Shown here: in pieces, positions 8,308 to 16,992 of the stretch
Numbering within the stretch: the first letter of the stretch is position 1
Layout: each line of letters begins with the position of its first letter
Source: Pelagibacteraceae bacterium
GTDB taxonomy: Bacteria > Pseudomonadota > Alphaproteobacteria > HIMB59 > GCA-002718135
DNA: 64,000 nt
Direction of reading: 5' to 3'
Assembly: GCA_002718135.1 (NCBI GenBank)
Contig: PBDN01000002.1
Span: forward strand, 23,678-87,677
Translations under genes and position numbers: made by a program
The notes under the pieces: generated by a model
Seen by the model: the letters and a program-made list of their open reading frames with translations, nothing else
Database searches by the model: none
What the model was told of the DNA's origin: nothing

Positions 8308-10952
8308 TCATTTTTAATAGGTTTATTAATTAAAGATTTTAAAACATATTGTAATATGCCACCTGATTTATAATAATCTAGTTCTTTATTAGTATCAATT
8401 CTACATTGTAACTTAATTTTATAAGTTACATCAGAAATAATATGACAATCCAATATTTTATTAGGCTCTAATTTATCAATTCCTAAAATTGAAATTTTTT
8501 CATTTCCATTTAAGTTAAAAGTATTTTTATTTTCATTATTTAAAAATTGAAGTGGTAATACTCCCATTCCTACTAAATTAGATCGATGTATTCTCTCAAA
8601 GCTCTCAGCTATGACAGCATTTACACCTAGTAATTTTGTTCCTTTTGCAGCCCAATCCCTTGATGAACCTGTTCCATATTCTTTACCTGCAATAACTATT
8701 AATTTAACATTATTTTTTTTGTATTCCATTGCAGCATCATAAATTGACATCTTTCTATTGGATATGAATGACGTTGTAAAACCACCTTCAGTACCTGGTA
8801 ACATTTTATTTTTTATTCTTATGTTGGAAAAAGTTCCTCTCATCATAATTTCGTGATTACCTCTTCTGGATCCGTATGAATTAAAATCATTTTTGCTAAT
8901 TTGTCTTTCAGCTAAATAATTTCCTGCTGGACTTTCTGGTTTTATAGCACCTGCAGGTGAAATATGGTCTGTTGTTATACTGTCACCAAAAATAGCCAAA
9001 ATATTGGCATTTTTAATATTTTCTATGTGTTCTTTTGTTGAATCTTTAAAGAAAGGGGGGTGTTTTATATAAGTGCTTGAAGGTTGCCAATCATAAGTCG
9101 TATTGGATGAGCTTTTTATTGTTGCCCAATTTTTATCACCTTCATAAATCTTACTATATCTATTTATAAATATATCTGAAGTTAATGTTTTATTTATCAA
9201 ATCGTTTACTTCCTCAGAAGACGGCCATATATCATTTAAATAGATTAAATCACCTTTTTTATTTTTGCCAATAGGATCTTTCAAAATATTAATACTTATA
9301 TTTCCAGCTAATGCATAAGCTACAACTAAAGGAGGTGAGGCTAAAAAGTTTGATTTAATTTCCTGATGAATTCTGCCTTCAAAATTTCTGTTACCAGATA
9401 AAATTGAACAAACATTTAAATTTTTACTTTTGATTTCATTTGTAACCCAGTCTTCTAAGGGTCCAGAATTACCTATACAAGTTGTACAACCATATCCAAC
9501 CAAATTAAATCCAATTTCATCCAAATAAAAATTAAGACCGGCCTTAACTAAATAGTCATTTACTACTTGACTCCCTGGAGCTAAACTTGTTTTGACCCAA
9601 GGTTTAACAGTTAGACCTTTTTCTACAGCTTTTTTTGCAACTAACCCCGCAGCAATCATAACATTGGGATTTGAGGTATTTGTACAGCTAGTGATTGCAG
9701 CTATAACAATATCTCCAGTTTGAATTTCATTAGTCGTTTTATTTTTATCTAATTTATATGATTCTATTTTTTTAAAAATGTAAGGAACTTCTTTTAATAA
9801 TATTTTGTCTTGTGGTCTTTTTGGTCCCGCCACTGTAGCCTCAATATCACTTAAATTTAATTTCAAATTTTCATCAAATTTAGGATTATAATTTTCAGAT
9901 AACCATAAATTTTGAATTTTTGAATATTTTTCAACAATTTTTAAATGATGATTATTTTTTCCTGACAATTTTAAATAATTTATAGTTTCTGCATCAGTTG
10001 GAAAAAAACCACAAGTAGCACCGTACTCAGGCGCCATATTTGATATTGTTGCCCTATCTGGTAAAGATAAATTTGCTAAGCCATCTCCATAGAATTCAAC
10101 AAACTTTCCAACAACATTGTGAGCTCTTAATATATTTGTTATTGTTAATACTAAATCAGTAGCAGTAATACCTTCACTTAATTTACCTATTAAATTAAAA
10201 CCCACGACCTTTGGAAAATTCATTGATATAGGTTGGCCTAACATAGCCGCCTCGGCCTCAATACCTCCAACACCCCATCCTAATACTGATAAAGCATTAA
10301 CCATAGTAGTATGACTATCTGTACCAACAACTGAATCTGGAAAAAGATATTCTTGTTGATTAATTTTTTTAATCCATACTGTTTTTGAAATATTTTCTAG
10401 ATTTATTTGATGACATATACCCGCACCTGGAGGAACTAAAAAAAAATTATTAAAAGAGTCTTGTCCCCATTTTAAAAACTCGTATCTTTCTTTATTTCTC
10501 TCGAATTCCCTAAATACATTTTTTTGGTAAGCTTGAGCACTACCATAATTATCAACCATAACTGAATGGTCAATAATCAGATCAACTCTTGATATAGGAT
10601 TAACTATTTTAGGATTAATACCCTTTTCTTGTAATGCATTCCTCATAGCTGCTAAATCTGCAACGGCAGGAACACCTGTAAAATCTTGCATTAAAACTCT
10701 TGTAGGATAAAATAAAATTTCTTTGCTGGTATTATTATTAATATTTTCACATATATTTGATATCATTTCTTTATTAATAGTTTCACCATCTTCATTGCGT
10801 AGAAGATTTTCTAATATAATTTTTTTTGAAATAGGAACTCTAGAAAGATCAAAATTAAAATGATTGGCAATTAAATTTAGATCGAAATATTTATAATTTT
10901 CTCCTAAAATAGACAAATTTTGCTTTGTTTTGAAAGAATTTATTGAATTCAT
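8304..10952 (-). CDS. acnA: Aconitate hydratase A
   Basis: TCA-cycle enzyme interconverting citrate and isocitrate through a 4Fe-4S cluster. The 882-aa protein is collinear with AcnA/IRP1: ILFYPTRVLMQDFTGVPAVADLAAMR, GTDSHTTMVNALSVLGWGVGGIEAEAAMLG, the first cluster Cys in AAITSCTNTSNP, the other two in YGCTTCIGNSGPL, and the swivel-domain phrase EYGTGSSRDWAAKG with the active-site Ser. It heads the minus-strand run acnA-helicase and is divergent from the histone-like gene, so its promoter must lie in 10953-11180. Confidence 0.96.
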   Translation of the reverse strand: MNSINSFKTKQNLSILGENYKYFDLNLIANHFNFDLSRVPISKKIILENLLRNEDGETINKEMISNICENINNNTSKEILFYPTRVLMQDFTGVPAVADLAAMRNALQEKGINPKIVNPISRVDLIIDHSVMVDNYGSAQAYQKNVFREFERNKERYEFLKWGQDSFNNFFLVPPGAGICHQINLENISKTVWIKKINQQEYLFPDSVVGTDSHTTMVNALSVLGWGVGGIEAEAAMLGQPISMNFPKVVGFNLIGKLSEGITATDLVLTITNILRAHNVVGKFVEFYGDGLANLSLPDRATISNMAPEYGATCGFFPTDAETINYLKLSGKNNHHLKIVEKYSKIQNLWLSENYNPKFDENLKLNLSDIEATVAGPKRPQDKILLKEVPYIFKKIESYKLDKNKTTNEIQTGDIVIAAITSCTNTSNPNVMIAAGLVAKKAVEKGLTVKPWVKTSLAPGSQVVNDYLVKAGLNFYLDEIGFNLVGYGCTTCIGNSGPLEDWVTNEIKSKNLNVCSILSGNRNFEGRIHQEIKSNFLASPPLVVAYALAGNISINILKDPIGKNKKGDLIYLNDIWPSSEEVNDLINKTLTSDIFINRYSKIYEGDKNWATIKSSSNTTYDWQPSSTYIKHPPFFKDSTKEHIENIKNANILAIFGDSITTDHISPAGAIKPESPAGNYLAERQISKNDFNSYGSRRGNHEIMMRGTFSNIRIKNKMLPGTEGGFTTSFISNRKMSIYDAAMEYKKNNVKLIVIAGKEYGTGSSRDWAAKGTKLLGVNAVIAESFERIHRSNLVGMGVLPLQFLNNENKNTFNLNGNEKISILGIDKLEPNKILDCHIISDVTYKIKLQCRIDTNKELDYYKSGGILQYVLKSLINKPIKNE

Positions 10953-11182
10953 ATAATTAATTTTAAAAAAATTTGATATTACAAATAATATGTAGTGATA
11001 TTTTTGTATAGTAGAAATGCTAATTTATTATTAGATTTCTGCCAAAATAAACTATTATTATATATTTTTATTAATTTAACTTAAATAAAAAAATTTTATA
11101 AAATTTAAAATAAAAAACATAACCGCATCTATTGTTGACTTTAAGCGTAAGTTTTGGGAAAAAAAGACAGCCTTTTATGTTT
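10953..11182. promoter_or_regulatory. Divergent intergenic region acnA / histone-like gene
   Basis: This very A+T-rich stretch must carry promoters for both acnA (leftward) and the histone-like gene (rightward). A TTGACT near 11134 is a possible -35 element, but I see no convincing -10 at the right distance. No ORF of believable composition is present. Confidence 0.4.
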
Positions 11183-11229
11183 ATCACTTTTTAAAGTGAT
11201 GATGGAGGGGGGTTCCTCCACTTTAACCC
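11183..11229 (+). promoter_or_regulatory. Structured 5' leader with candidate H-type pseudoknot
   Basis: Two elements precede the histone-like gene. First is a perfect hairpin, ATCACTTT / AAAGTGAT (11183-11190 with 11193-11200). Second is a GC-rich stem TGGAGG / CCTCCA (11203-11208 with 11215-11220). Its loop GGGTT (11210-11214) can pair with AACCC (11225-11229), which makes an H-type pseudoknot. This lies about 5 nt before the ribosome binding site AAGGAG. The CTCC of stem 1 could instead pair with GGAG of that site, an alternative fold that would hide it. The pairings are seen in sequence; a regulatory role is inferred. Confidence 0.5.
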
Positions 11230-11246
11230 ATTACAAGGAGCATTAA

Positions 11247-11435
11247 ATGGCAAAGAAGAAAAAGAAAGCTGCTAAAAAGAAAAAAGCAGCACCTAGAAGA
11301 AGAAAAGCGGCAAAAAGAAAAGCTGCTCCTAAGAAAAAGAAAAAAGCAGCAAAGAAAAAGAAAAAAGCTGCTCCTAAGAAAAAGAAAAAAGCAGCAAAGA
11401 AAAAGAAAAAAGCTGCTAAAAAGAGAAGAAGATAA
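11247..11435 (+). CDS. Lys/Ala-rich histone H1-like DNA-binding protein
   Basis: A 62-aa protein made almost entirely of Lys, Ala, Arg and a few Pro (MAKKKKKAAKKKKAAPRRRK onward), ending in KKRRR. It resembles the C-terminal tail of eukaryotic H1 and the bacterial Hc1/AlgP-type nucleoid proteins. It very probably binds nucleic acid non-specifically through charge; a precise role is not known. The second half is a 15-residue repeat (AAPKKKKKAAKKKKK) encoded by a perfect 45-bp tandem duplication. A strong ribosome binding site (AAGGAG, 11235-11240) sits 6 nt before the ATG. The gene is monocistronic, bounded by its own leader and terminator. Confidence 0.85.
   Translation: MAKKKKKAAKKKKAAPRRRKAAKRKAAPKKKKKAAKKKKKAAPKKKKKAAKKKKKAAKKRRR
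11322..11411 (+). repeat. Perfect 45-bp tandem repeat, two copies
   Basis: Two exact copies (11322-11366 and 11367-11411) lie inside the histone-like gene, plus the first few bases of a third. Each encodes AAPKKKKKAAKKKKK. Identity at the DNA level indicates a recent in-frame duplication, so copy number may vary between strains. Confidence 0.85.
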
Positions 11436-11455
11436 TAATTATTTTATTTTTTCTC

Positions 11456-11480
11456 GAAAACTTAAATTAAGTTTTCTTTT
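11456..11480 (+). terminator. AT-rich hairpin after the histone-like gene
   Basis: A ten-base-pair inverted repeat GAAAACTTAA / TTAAGTTTTC with a one-base centre, followed by TTTT. It may be a first, weak terminator or a 3'-end stabiliser, because a stronger hairpin follows 24 nt later. Confidence 0.45.
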
Positions 11481-11499
11481 CCTTAGCTTTTCTAAGCAT

Positions 11500-11525
11500 A
11501 AAAACGGGGTTCGCCCCGTTTTTTT
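11500..11525 (+). terminator. Intrinsic terminator of the histone-like gene
   Basis: A GC stem AACGGGG / CCCCGTT with a TTCG tetraloop, flanked by A and T runs and followed by seven or more T. It is a textbook Rho-independent terminator and lies 25 nt before ccmA. Confidence 0.92.
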
Positions 11526-11550
11526 ATTATTTAAAAAATAAATAAATAAA

Positions 11551-12159
11551 ATGTTACTGATCAACAAACTTGAATTTAAAAGATTAAACACAGTTATTTT
11601 TAGCGATATTAATATTTCTTTAAATCCAGGAAAGATACTTTTTATAAAAGGTACAAACGGTTCAGGAAAAACAACATTATTAAAAACAATATTAAATATA
11701 TTGAACCCAACTGATGGAGAAATTTACTGGATGAGTAAAAATATAAAAAAAAATATTTTTAAATTTTATAACAATGTAACTTTCATAATGGACAAACCCA
11801 CAGCAATAAAAGAGATGACATTAATTGAAAATATTAATATTTGGAAAAAATTTTCCAACTCTAAAATAAATGATGAAGAAATAAATAATTTAATTAAAAT
11901 TTTAAATCTTGAAAAATATTTAAATAAGCAAGTTAACAATTTATCATTAGGAGAAATAAAAAAGTTAGAACTATCAAGACTTATAATAGAACAAAAAAAA
12001 TTATGGTTTTTAGATGAACCATTTAGCCATTTAGATAAAATATCATTAGATCTAATAGTACAAACATTTATTGACCATACAAATAACAATGGATCAATAA
12101 TTTTTTCTTCACATTTAGACCCAGATATAAAAAATATTGAAACTTTAAATCTTAGCTGA
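11551..12159 (+). CDS. ccmA: Heme exporter ATP-binding protein CcmA
   Basis: ATPase of the CcmABCD complex, which releases holo-CcmE in System I cytochrome c maturation. Walker A is GTNGSGKTT (about 34-42), the signature is LSLGE, and Walker B is LWFLDEPF followed by the D-loop SHLD; the switch His is in SSHLD. At 202 aa it matches the short CcmA family. No clear Shine-Dalgarno site precedes the ATG. It is the first gene of a complete ccm operon, and its last base is the first of ccmB. Confidence 0.93.
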   Translation: MLLINKLEFKRLNTVIFSDINISLNPGKILFIKGTNGSGKTTLLKTILNILNPTDGEIYWMSKNIKKNIFKFYNNVTFIMDKPTAIKEMTLIENINIWKKFSNSKINDEEINNLIKILNLEKYLNKQVNNLSLGEIKKLELSRLIIEQKKLWFLDEPFSHLDKISLDLIVQTFIDHTNNNGSIIFSSHLDPDIKNIETLNLS

Positions 12160-12833
12160 TGTTTATTTTCATTAAAAAAATATTTTTCTTTTTTTATAGA
12201 GAATATAAATATTCAATTATAAATCTAAATGAATTATTTATAAATATAACTTTCTTTTTTTTATCTATCTTTATATTTATTTTTGCAATCGGTCCTGACA
12301 AAGAAGTTTTAGAAACTATTGGAATAGGAATAATTTGGTCTTTGCTGCTCTTAAGCTCAACTTTATCTTTAAAAAAATATTATTATGATGATTTTAATAA
12401 TAATAACCTTATTTTAATGCATATGAGTGGATTCAGTTTTGAGGTTATTGCTATATTAAAAATATTATGTCATTTTCTTTTTGTACAAATACCTTTCCTA
12501 ATTTCTATTCCAATAGCTTCTTTGTTTGTTAATATCAGTTTAGAAAAAATTTATATGTTAATAACTAGTTTCTTAATAGGTTCATTAATATTATCATGTC
12601 TTGGTTCCATTTCATCATCAATGAACTTACTTAATAACAAAAGTTATTCTTTAGGAAGTATAATTGTGATGGTTTTTAGTATACCTGTAATAATTTTTTC
12701 TGTTGGCATAATTAACGCTCAAGAAAACTTTCTTTACTTGATAAATATTTTATTAGGAATATTATTTATTTTTATAGCAATTTCACCATGGGTGAGTTCA
12801 ATATGTATAAAATTGGCTTTACAAAATAACTAA
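12159..12833 (+). CDS. ccmB: Heme exporter membrane protein CcmB
   Basis: Six-helix membrane subunit of CcmABCD, 224 aa, a typical length. The N-terminus is FFYREYKYSIINLNELFINITFFFLSIFIF, then FAIGP, matching the family. Later helices contain SSTLSLKKYYYDDFNNNNL and ISPWVSSICIKLAL near the end. Its start overlaps ccmA by one base and its stop is 1 nt before ccmC, so translation is coupled. Confidence 0.9.
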   Translation: MFIFIKKIFFFFYREYKYSIINLNELFINITFFFLSIFIFIFAIGPDKEVLETIGIGIIWSLLLLSSTLSLKKYYYDDFNNNNLILMHMSGFSFEVIAILKILCHFLFVQIPFLISIPIASLFVNISLEKIYMLITSFLIGSLILSCLGSISSSMNLLNNKSYSLGSIIVMVFSIPVIIFSVGIINAQENFLYLINILLGILFIFIAISPWVSSICIKLALQNN

Positions 12834-12834
12834 A

Positions 12835-13530
12835 ATGAAATTTTTAATTAACCCCAATCAATTTAATAGATTAGCAGATATTTTAATTAAGCCTATTTTT
12901 ATAATCTCATTAGTAGTTTTGGCTATTGGTTTAATTTATTCTCTTTTTCTGTCTCCAAATGATTATCAACAAGGTGCAACTGTCAGAATCATGTATATAC
13001 ATGTTCCGTCTGCCTGGCTTGCTCTATTAACTTACTCAGTAATGACAATTTATAGTTTAATTGCATTAATCTTTAAAATTCCATTTGGCTATATAATCAA
13101 TACTGCTTTAGCTCCTATTGGCGCCGTCTTTACATTAATTTGCATTGTAAGTGGATCTATGTGGGGAAAACCAATGTGGGGCACATGGTGGGTGTGGGAT
13201 GCACGATTAACTTCAGTGGCTATTTTATTAATAGTTTATTTAATAATTATCTACTTAAATCATGCTTTAGAAAACAGGAATGTTAAAGAAAAAGTAGTCG
13301 CCGTTTTTGTTTTAGTTGGATCTATCAACCTACCAATTATAAAATTTTCTGTAGATTGGTGGAATACACTTCATCAACCGGCTAGTATTAGCAAGCTGTC
13401 TTCACCATCTATTGATAATAGTATGCTAATACCTCTTATAATTATGACAATAGCATTCACACTTATAGGTATATTAATTGCGTTAATTAGGATAAAAACT
13501 GAGGTTATACAAAGAAAAATAAACTTATAG
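12835..13530 (+). CDS. ccmC: Heme handling protein CcmC
   Basis: Membrane protein of the heme-handling family that loads heme onto CcmE. It has six predicted helices and the tryptophan-rich signature GKPMWGTWWVWDARLTS. The two conserved periplasmic His that would ligate heme are in IMYIHVPSAW and WWNTLHQPAS. Length 231 aa is normal. It is followed after 65 nt by the tiny ccmD. Confidence 0.94.
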   Translation: MKFLINPNQFNRLADILIKPIFIISLVVLAIGLIYSLFLSPNDYQQGATVRIMYIHVPSAWLALLTYSVMTIYSLIALIFKIPFGYIINTALAPIGAVFTLICIVSGSMWGKPMWGTWWVWDARLTSVAILLIVYLIIIYLNHALENRNVKEKVVAVFVLVGSINLPIIKFSVDWWNTLHQPASISKLSSPSIDNSMLIPLIIMTIAFTLIGILIALIRIKTEVIQRKINL

Positions 13531-13595
13531 ATATTTGTGACTTTTAGTCTCTCTTCATGAGTGTAAAAAAAATTTTTTTTTGTTATTAGGATTAA

Positions 13596-13703
13596 ATGTA
13601 TTTTTGGTTTATTACAATATCTTACGCCTTTGCTTTAATCTCCATATTCATATTACTAACAATAAGTTATTTAAAATACAAAAATATTGTTAAAAATAAA
13701 TGA
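13596..13703 (+). CDS. ccmD: Heme exporter protein CcmD (35 aa)
   Basis: A small single-helix protein that binds CcmC/CcmE and helps release holo-CcmE. The sequence starts MYFWFITISYAFALISIF and ends LKYKNIVKNK. The W then SYAFAL phrase, one hydrophobic helix and a basic cytoplasmic tail are the CcmD pattern. Its stop overlaps the ccmE start in ATGA. Position between ccmC and ccmE fixes the identity. Confidence 0.85.
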   Translation: MYFWFITISYAFALISIFILLTISYLKYKNIVKNK

Positions 13704-14140
13704 GTCTAAGATTCCAACGCTTATTAGTAATTTTGGTTTCAATGATTTTATTAATGTCTGCAGTTTTGTTAATTTTATTTAACTCAAAACAAAACATAAT
13801 TTTTTTTTATACTCCTTCAGAAATACCATTAGAGAATTTAGCATTAAATTCGGAATTAAGATTAGGCGGTTTAATAGAAAAAGGAACTTATAAAAAAATA
13901 TCCAAAAATAATTATGAATTTAATATTACAGACAATAAAAATTCAATTAAAATTTTATATACTGGTATATTGCCAGATCTATTTAGAGAAGAACAGGGTG
14001 TAGTAATAGAGGGAATTATTATAAATGAAAATTTAATAAAAGCTAAAACAGTTTATGCAAAACATGACGAAAATTATATGCCATCAACTGTTAAAAAAAG
14101 TTTAGAAAAAAATCAATATTGGAAAAAAAATTATAAATGA
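13700..14140 (+). CDS. ccmE: Periplasmic heme chaperone CcmE
   Basis: Membrane-anchored OB-fold protein that carries heme covalently. It has an N-terminal anchor (about residues 8-27), the strand phrase LRLGGLIEKGTY, GILPDLFREEQGVVIEG, and the heme-attaching His122 in KHDENYMP (HxxxY, Tyr126). This is the classical His form, not the CXXXY variant. At 146 aa it is normal. Start and stop overlap ccmD and ccmF by 4 nt each. Confidence 0.95.
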   Translation: MSLRFQRLLVILVSMILLMSAVLLILFNSKQNIIFFYTPSEIPLENLALNSELRLGGLIEKGTYKKISKNNYEFNITDNKNSIKILYTGILPDLFREEQGVVIEGIIINENLIKAKTVYAKHDENYMPSTVKKSLEKNQYWKKNYK

Positions 14141-16002
14141 TTACTTTAGTTGGCTTCTTATGTTTAATTTTATCTAGTTTTGTAAGTTTTATATTAATTA
14201 CATCAGAAATTATTAAAAAATTAACAATTAAATATTTTATTTTATTAAATAAAATTTCAACTAGTTTAACACTGTTATCTTTTTTTATATTAATGTATTC
14301 TTACATAATTTCAGATTTTTCTAATTTTAATGTATTTCAAAATTCACATACTGACAAACCACTAATTTATAAAATATCTGGAACATGGGGAAATCATGAA
14401 GGGTCAATGCTTTTATGGATATCTATTATGTCATTATATAGCTTTTTTTTCTTAATTAATAAAAATATAAATGAAAGATTTAAAAGAAAATCATTAACTA
14501 TCCAAAATACCTTATTTTTATTCTTTTGTTTATTTATAATTTTTACCTCAAATCCTTTTTTAAAAACCACAATAAATGTTGAACAGGGACTGGGTTTAAA
14601 CCCAATACTGCAAGATCCTTCTCTGGCTTTCCATCCACCAATTTTATATGCTGGATATGTAGGTTATTCTTTGATTTTTAGTTTTGCAATAGCAGGTTTA
14701 TTAGAAAAAAAAATAAATGTAGAATGGATCATTTTAGTTAGAAAGTGGTCTTTAATTTGTTGGACATTTCTAACAGCTGGAATCGCCTTAGGTTCTTATT
14801 GGGCATATTATGAATTAGGATGGGGAGGATGGTGGTTTTGGGATCCTGTTGAAAATGTATCTTTGATGCCTTGGATTGCTGGACTAGCATTAGTTCATTC
14901 ACTTTTTTTAGCAAAAGGAGAATATATTTTACAAAAATGGATAATATTTCTATCAATTTTATGTTTTTCACTCAGTATATTTGGAACATTTTTAGTAAGA
15001 TCAGGAATCTTGATAAGTGTACATTCTTTTTCATCTGACTCCTCTAGGGGTTTATTTATATTATTGATATTTTTTTTAGTAACAGGTTTTGGTTTTTTAA
15101 TATTTTTAATAAATCAACCTAAAAACGAAAAACCAATACAACTTCTCTTCATAAATAAAACCTCTGCTCTAGTAATTAATAATATTTTAATGATAATTGC
15201 TGTTGCCACAATACTTCTTGGAACAATATATCCGATTATTGTAGAGGTAATCTCTAACACAAGAATTTCTGTAGGTGGTCCATATTTTAATTCAACAGTT
15301 ATACCTATTATGTTGCCTGGGTTTTTGCTTATGAGTATTGCTCCTGCTCTTTCTTGGCAAAGCAATAAAGTTAAAAAAATTAAATATTATATAATTGTAT
15401 TTATTGTCTTAAGTTTTCTAATATTGGTTCAGTCCCTTTTTACATCTTTTAATACTTGGGGATTTTTAGGAATACTGTTAGGAACATGGATAATTTTAGC
15501 TTCATTATTATCTGTTTTTTTATCATTTCCTTTTCACTTAAACTATAACTACGTTAAAAATATCAATTCATTAATTGCCCACATAGGTGTAGGAATAGCA
15601 ATTATTGGAATTACTAGTTCTAGTATATTTAAATCTGAAAATAATTATTTCTTATCCAAAGGTGATGAAATCAATTACGGCAATACTATTATTAAATTTG
15701 AAAACACTACTATAAATAATATAAAAAATTATGAATCACTAAGACTTAATTTCTTAATTATAAAAAACAATAAAATAGTTTCAAAAATAGAAGCAGGGAA
15801 AAATTATTATCCAATATCAAAAACTGTTACAACTGAAGTGGGAATTTATCATGATTGGTTTCGCGATATTTATATTGTTGTAGGAAACAAAGATGACAAT
15901 AAATGGCTGGTTAAAATACACAATAATCCCTTGGTAAGTTTAATTTGGTTAGGTATTATTATTATGATATTTTCCGGATTAATTGGAATAACTAAAAAAT
16001 GA
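14137..16002 (+). CDS. ccmF: Cytochrome c heme lyase subunit CcmF
   Basis: Large membrane protein that transfers heme from CcmE to apocytochrome c with CcmH. It has more than a dozen helices and the WWD-type signature GWGGWWFWDPVENVSLMPW. Conserved His lie in WGNHEGSMLLW, AFHPPILYAGY, LALVHSLFLAKG and FLVRSGILISVHSF. Length 621 aa is within the family range (~620-660). Its stop overlaps the ccmG start by 4 nt. Confidence 0.95.
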   Translation: MITLVGFLCLILSSFVSFILITSEIIKKLTIKYFILLNKISTSLTLLSFFILMYSYIISDFSNFNVFQNSHTDKPLIYKISGTWGNHEGSMLLWISIMSLYSFFFLINKNINERFKRKSLTIQNTLFLFFCLFIIFTSNPFLKTTINVEQGLGLNPILQDPSLAFHPPILYAGYVGYSLIFSFAIAGLLEKKINVEWIILVRKWSLICWTFLTAGIALGSYWAYYELGWGGWWFWDPVENVSLMPWIAGLALVHSLFLAKGEYILQKWIIFLSILCFSLSIFGTFLVRSGILISVHSFSSDSSRGLFILLIFFLVTGFGFLIFLINQPKNEKPIQLLFINKTSALVINNILMIIAVATILLGTIYPIIVEVISNTRISVGGPYFNSTVIPIMLPGFLLMSIAPALSWQSNKVKKIKYYIIVFIVLSFLILVQSLFTSFNTWGFLGILLGTWIILASLLSVFLSFPFHLNYNYVKNINSLIAHIGVGIAIIGITSSSIFKSENNYFLSKGDEINYGNTIIKFENTTINNIKNYESLRLNFLIIKNNKIVSKIEAGKNYYPISKTVTTEVGIYHDWFRDIYIVVGNKDDNKWLVKIHNNPLVSLIWLGIIIMIFSGLIGITKK

Positions 16003-16523
16003 AAAAAATAATACTTCTTGCTCCTTTAGTTTTATTAATTGCTATTACCTCATTTGTTTTTATTTATCTTATTTCCGACAAAAAACCCTCTCAAACACCA
16101 AGTGCTTTTTTGAATAAAGATATGCCGTATTTTGAAACTAAAAATTTACAAAATGCAAATGAATTGTTTTCAAAATCTGATTTAAATAATAAATTTGTTT
16201 TAATTAATTTTTTTGCTTCCTGGTGCACACCGTGCAAAGCAGAGCATCATCTTTTTTTTGAAATAAAAGAAATGTTCCCAAACTTATTTATGTTGGGATT
16301 TAATTATAAAGATAAAGAGAATGATGCAATAAATTACCTTTATCAATATGGAGATCCTTACTCATTTGTTGGAAAAGATTCTGATGGAATGATTGGTTTT
16401 GAATTTGGTGTGTTTGGTTTACCTGAAACTTTTTTAGTTAATGATCAAGGTAAGGTAATTTTTAAGCATATAGGACCTTTAACAACAGAGATTATCAATG
16501 AAAAAATCAAACCTCTTTTATAA
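15999..16523 (+). CDS. ccmG: Thiol:disulfide interchange protein CcmG/DsbE
   Basis: Membrane-anchored periplasmic thioredoxin-like protein that keeps apocytochrome CXXCH cysteines reduced. An N-terminal helix (about 4-25) is followed by the thioredoxin domain with Cys76 and Cys79 in ASWCTPCKAEH. It also has the CcmG-type acidic segment NYKDKENDAINYL and GVFGLPETFLVN with the cis-Pro. Its last 26 nt overlap the start of ccmH. Confidence 0.93.
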   Translation: MKKIILLAPLVLLIAITSFVFIYLISDKKPSQTPSAFLNKDMPYFETKNLQNANELFSKSDLNNKFVLINFFASWCTPCKAEHHLFFEIKEMFPNLFMLGFNYKDKENDAINYLYQYGDPYSFVGKDSDGMIGFEFGVFGLPETFLVNDQGKVIFKHIGPLTTEIINEKIKPLL

Positions 16524-16887
16524 AATTATTTTATCCTTAACTTTATTTTTTATAATACCATCAAATATTGCTGCAGATGAAAAAAATATAGAAAAAAAAG
16601 TTAAACTTTTAACTCAAAAACTAAGATGTATGACCTGTCAAAATCAAAGCATATATGATTCTGATAGTGATTTTGCTGTAAAAATTTCCAATATAATCAA
16701 AGATAAATTTCAAGAAGGAAAGAGTGAGGACGAAATAATCTTTTTTTTAACCAAGAGATATGGAGAATATATCCTTTTTCAACCACTATTTAATATGAAA
16801 AATCTATTACTTTGGGGTTTCCCATTCATTTTATTGGTAATTTCTATTATATTTTTTGCCATCCGTATTAAAAAAAGAACTTCGTAA
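16498..16887 (+). CDS. ccmH: Cytochrome c biogenesis protein CcmH (CcmL type)
   Basis: Periplasm-facing thiol protein that works with CcmF. A signal peptide is followed by the signature LRCMTCQNQS (Cys44, Cys47) and one C-terminal helix (LLLWGFPFILLVISIIFFAI). At 129 aa it is the short form with no TPR half. No CcmI gene follows in the window, so that function is encoded elsewhere or absent. It is the last gene of the operon. Confidence 0.92.
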   Translation: MKKSNLFYKIILSLTLFFIIPSNIAADEKNIEKKVKLLTQKLRCMTCQNQSIYDSDSDFAVKISNIIKDKFQEGKSEDEIIFFLTKRYGEYILFQPLFNMKNLLLWGFPFILLVISIIFFAIRIKKRTS

Positions 16888-16992
16888 CAGTATTTATTTT
16901 GTTTTTCTTAAATAAGAATATATGAGATAATTAATAATTATAATTATATGAATAATAATTTACTTTCTTTAAGTAATGCATAAGGAGGAAAT

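Noticed and set aside
11247..11435. Histone-like gene as low-complexity noise
   Set aside because: Rejected as noise because it has a strong ribosome binding site, a structured leader and a dedicated GC-rich terminator.
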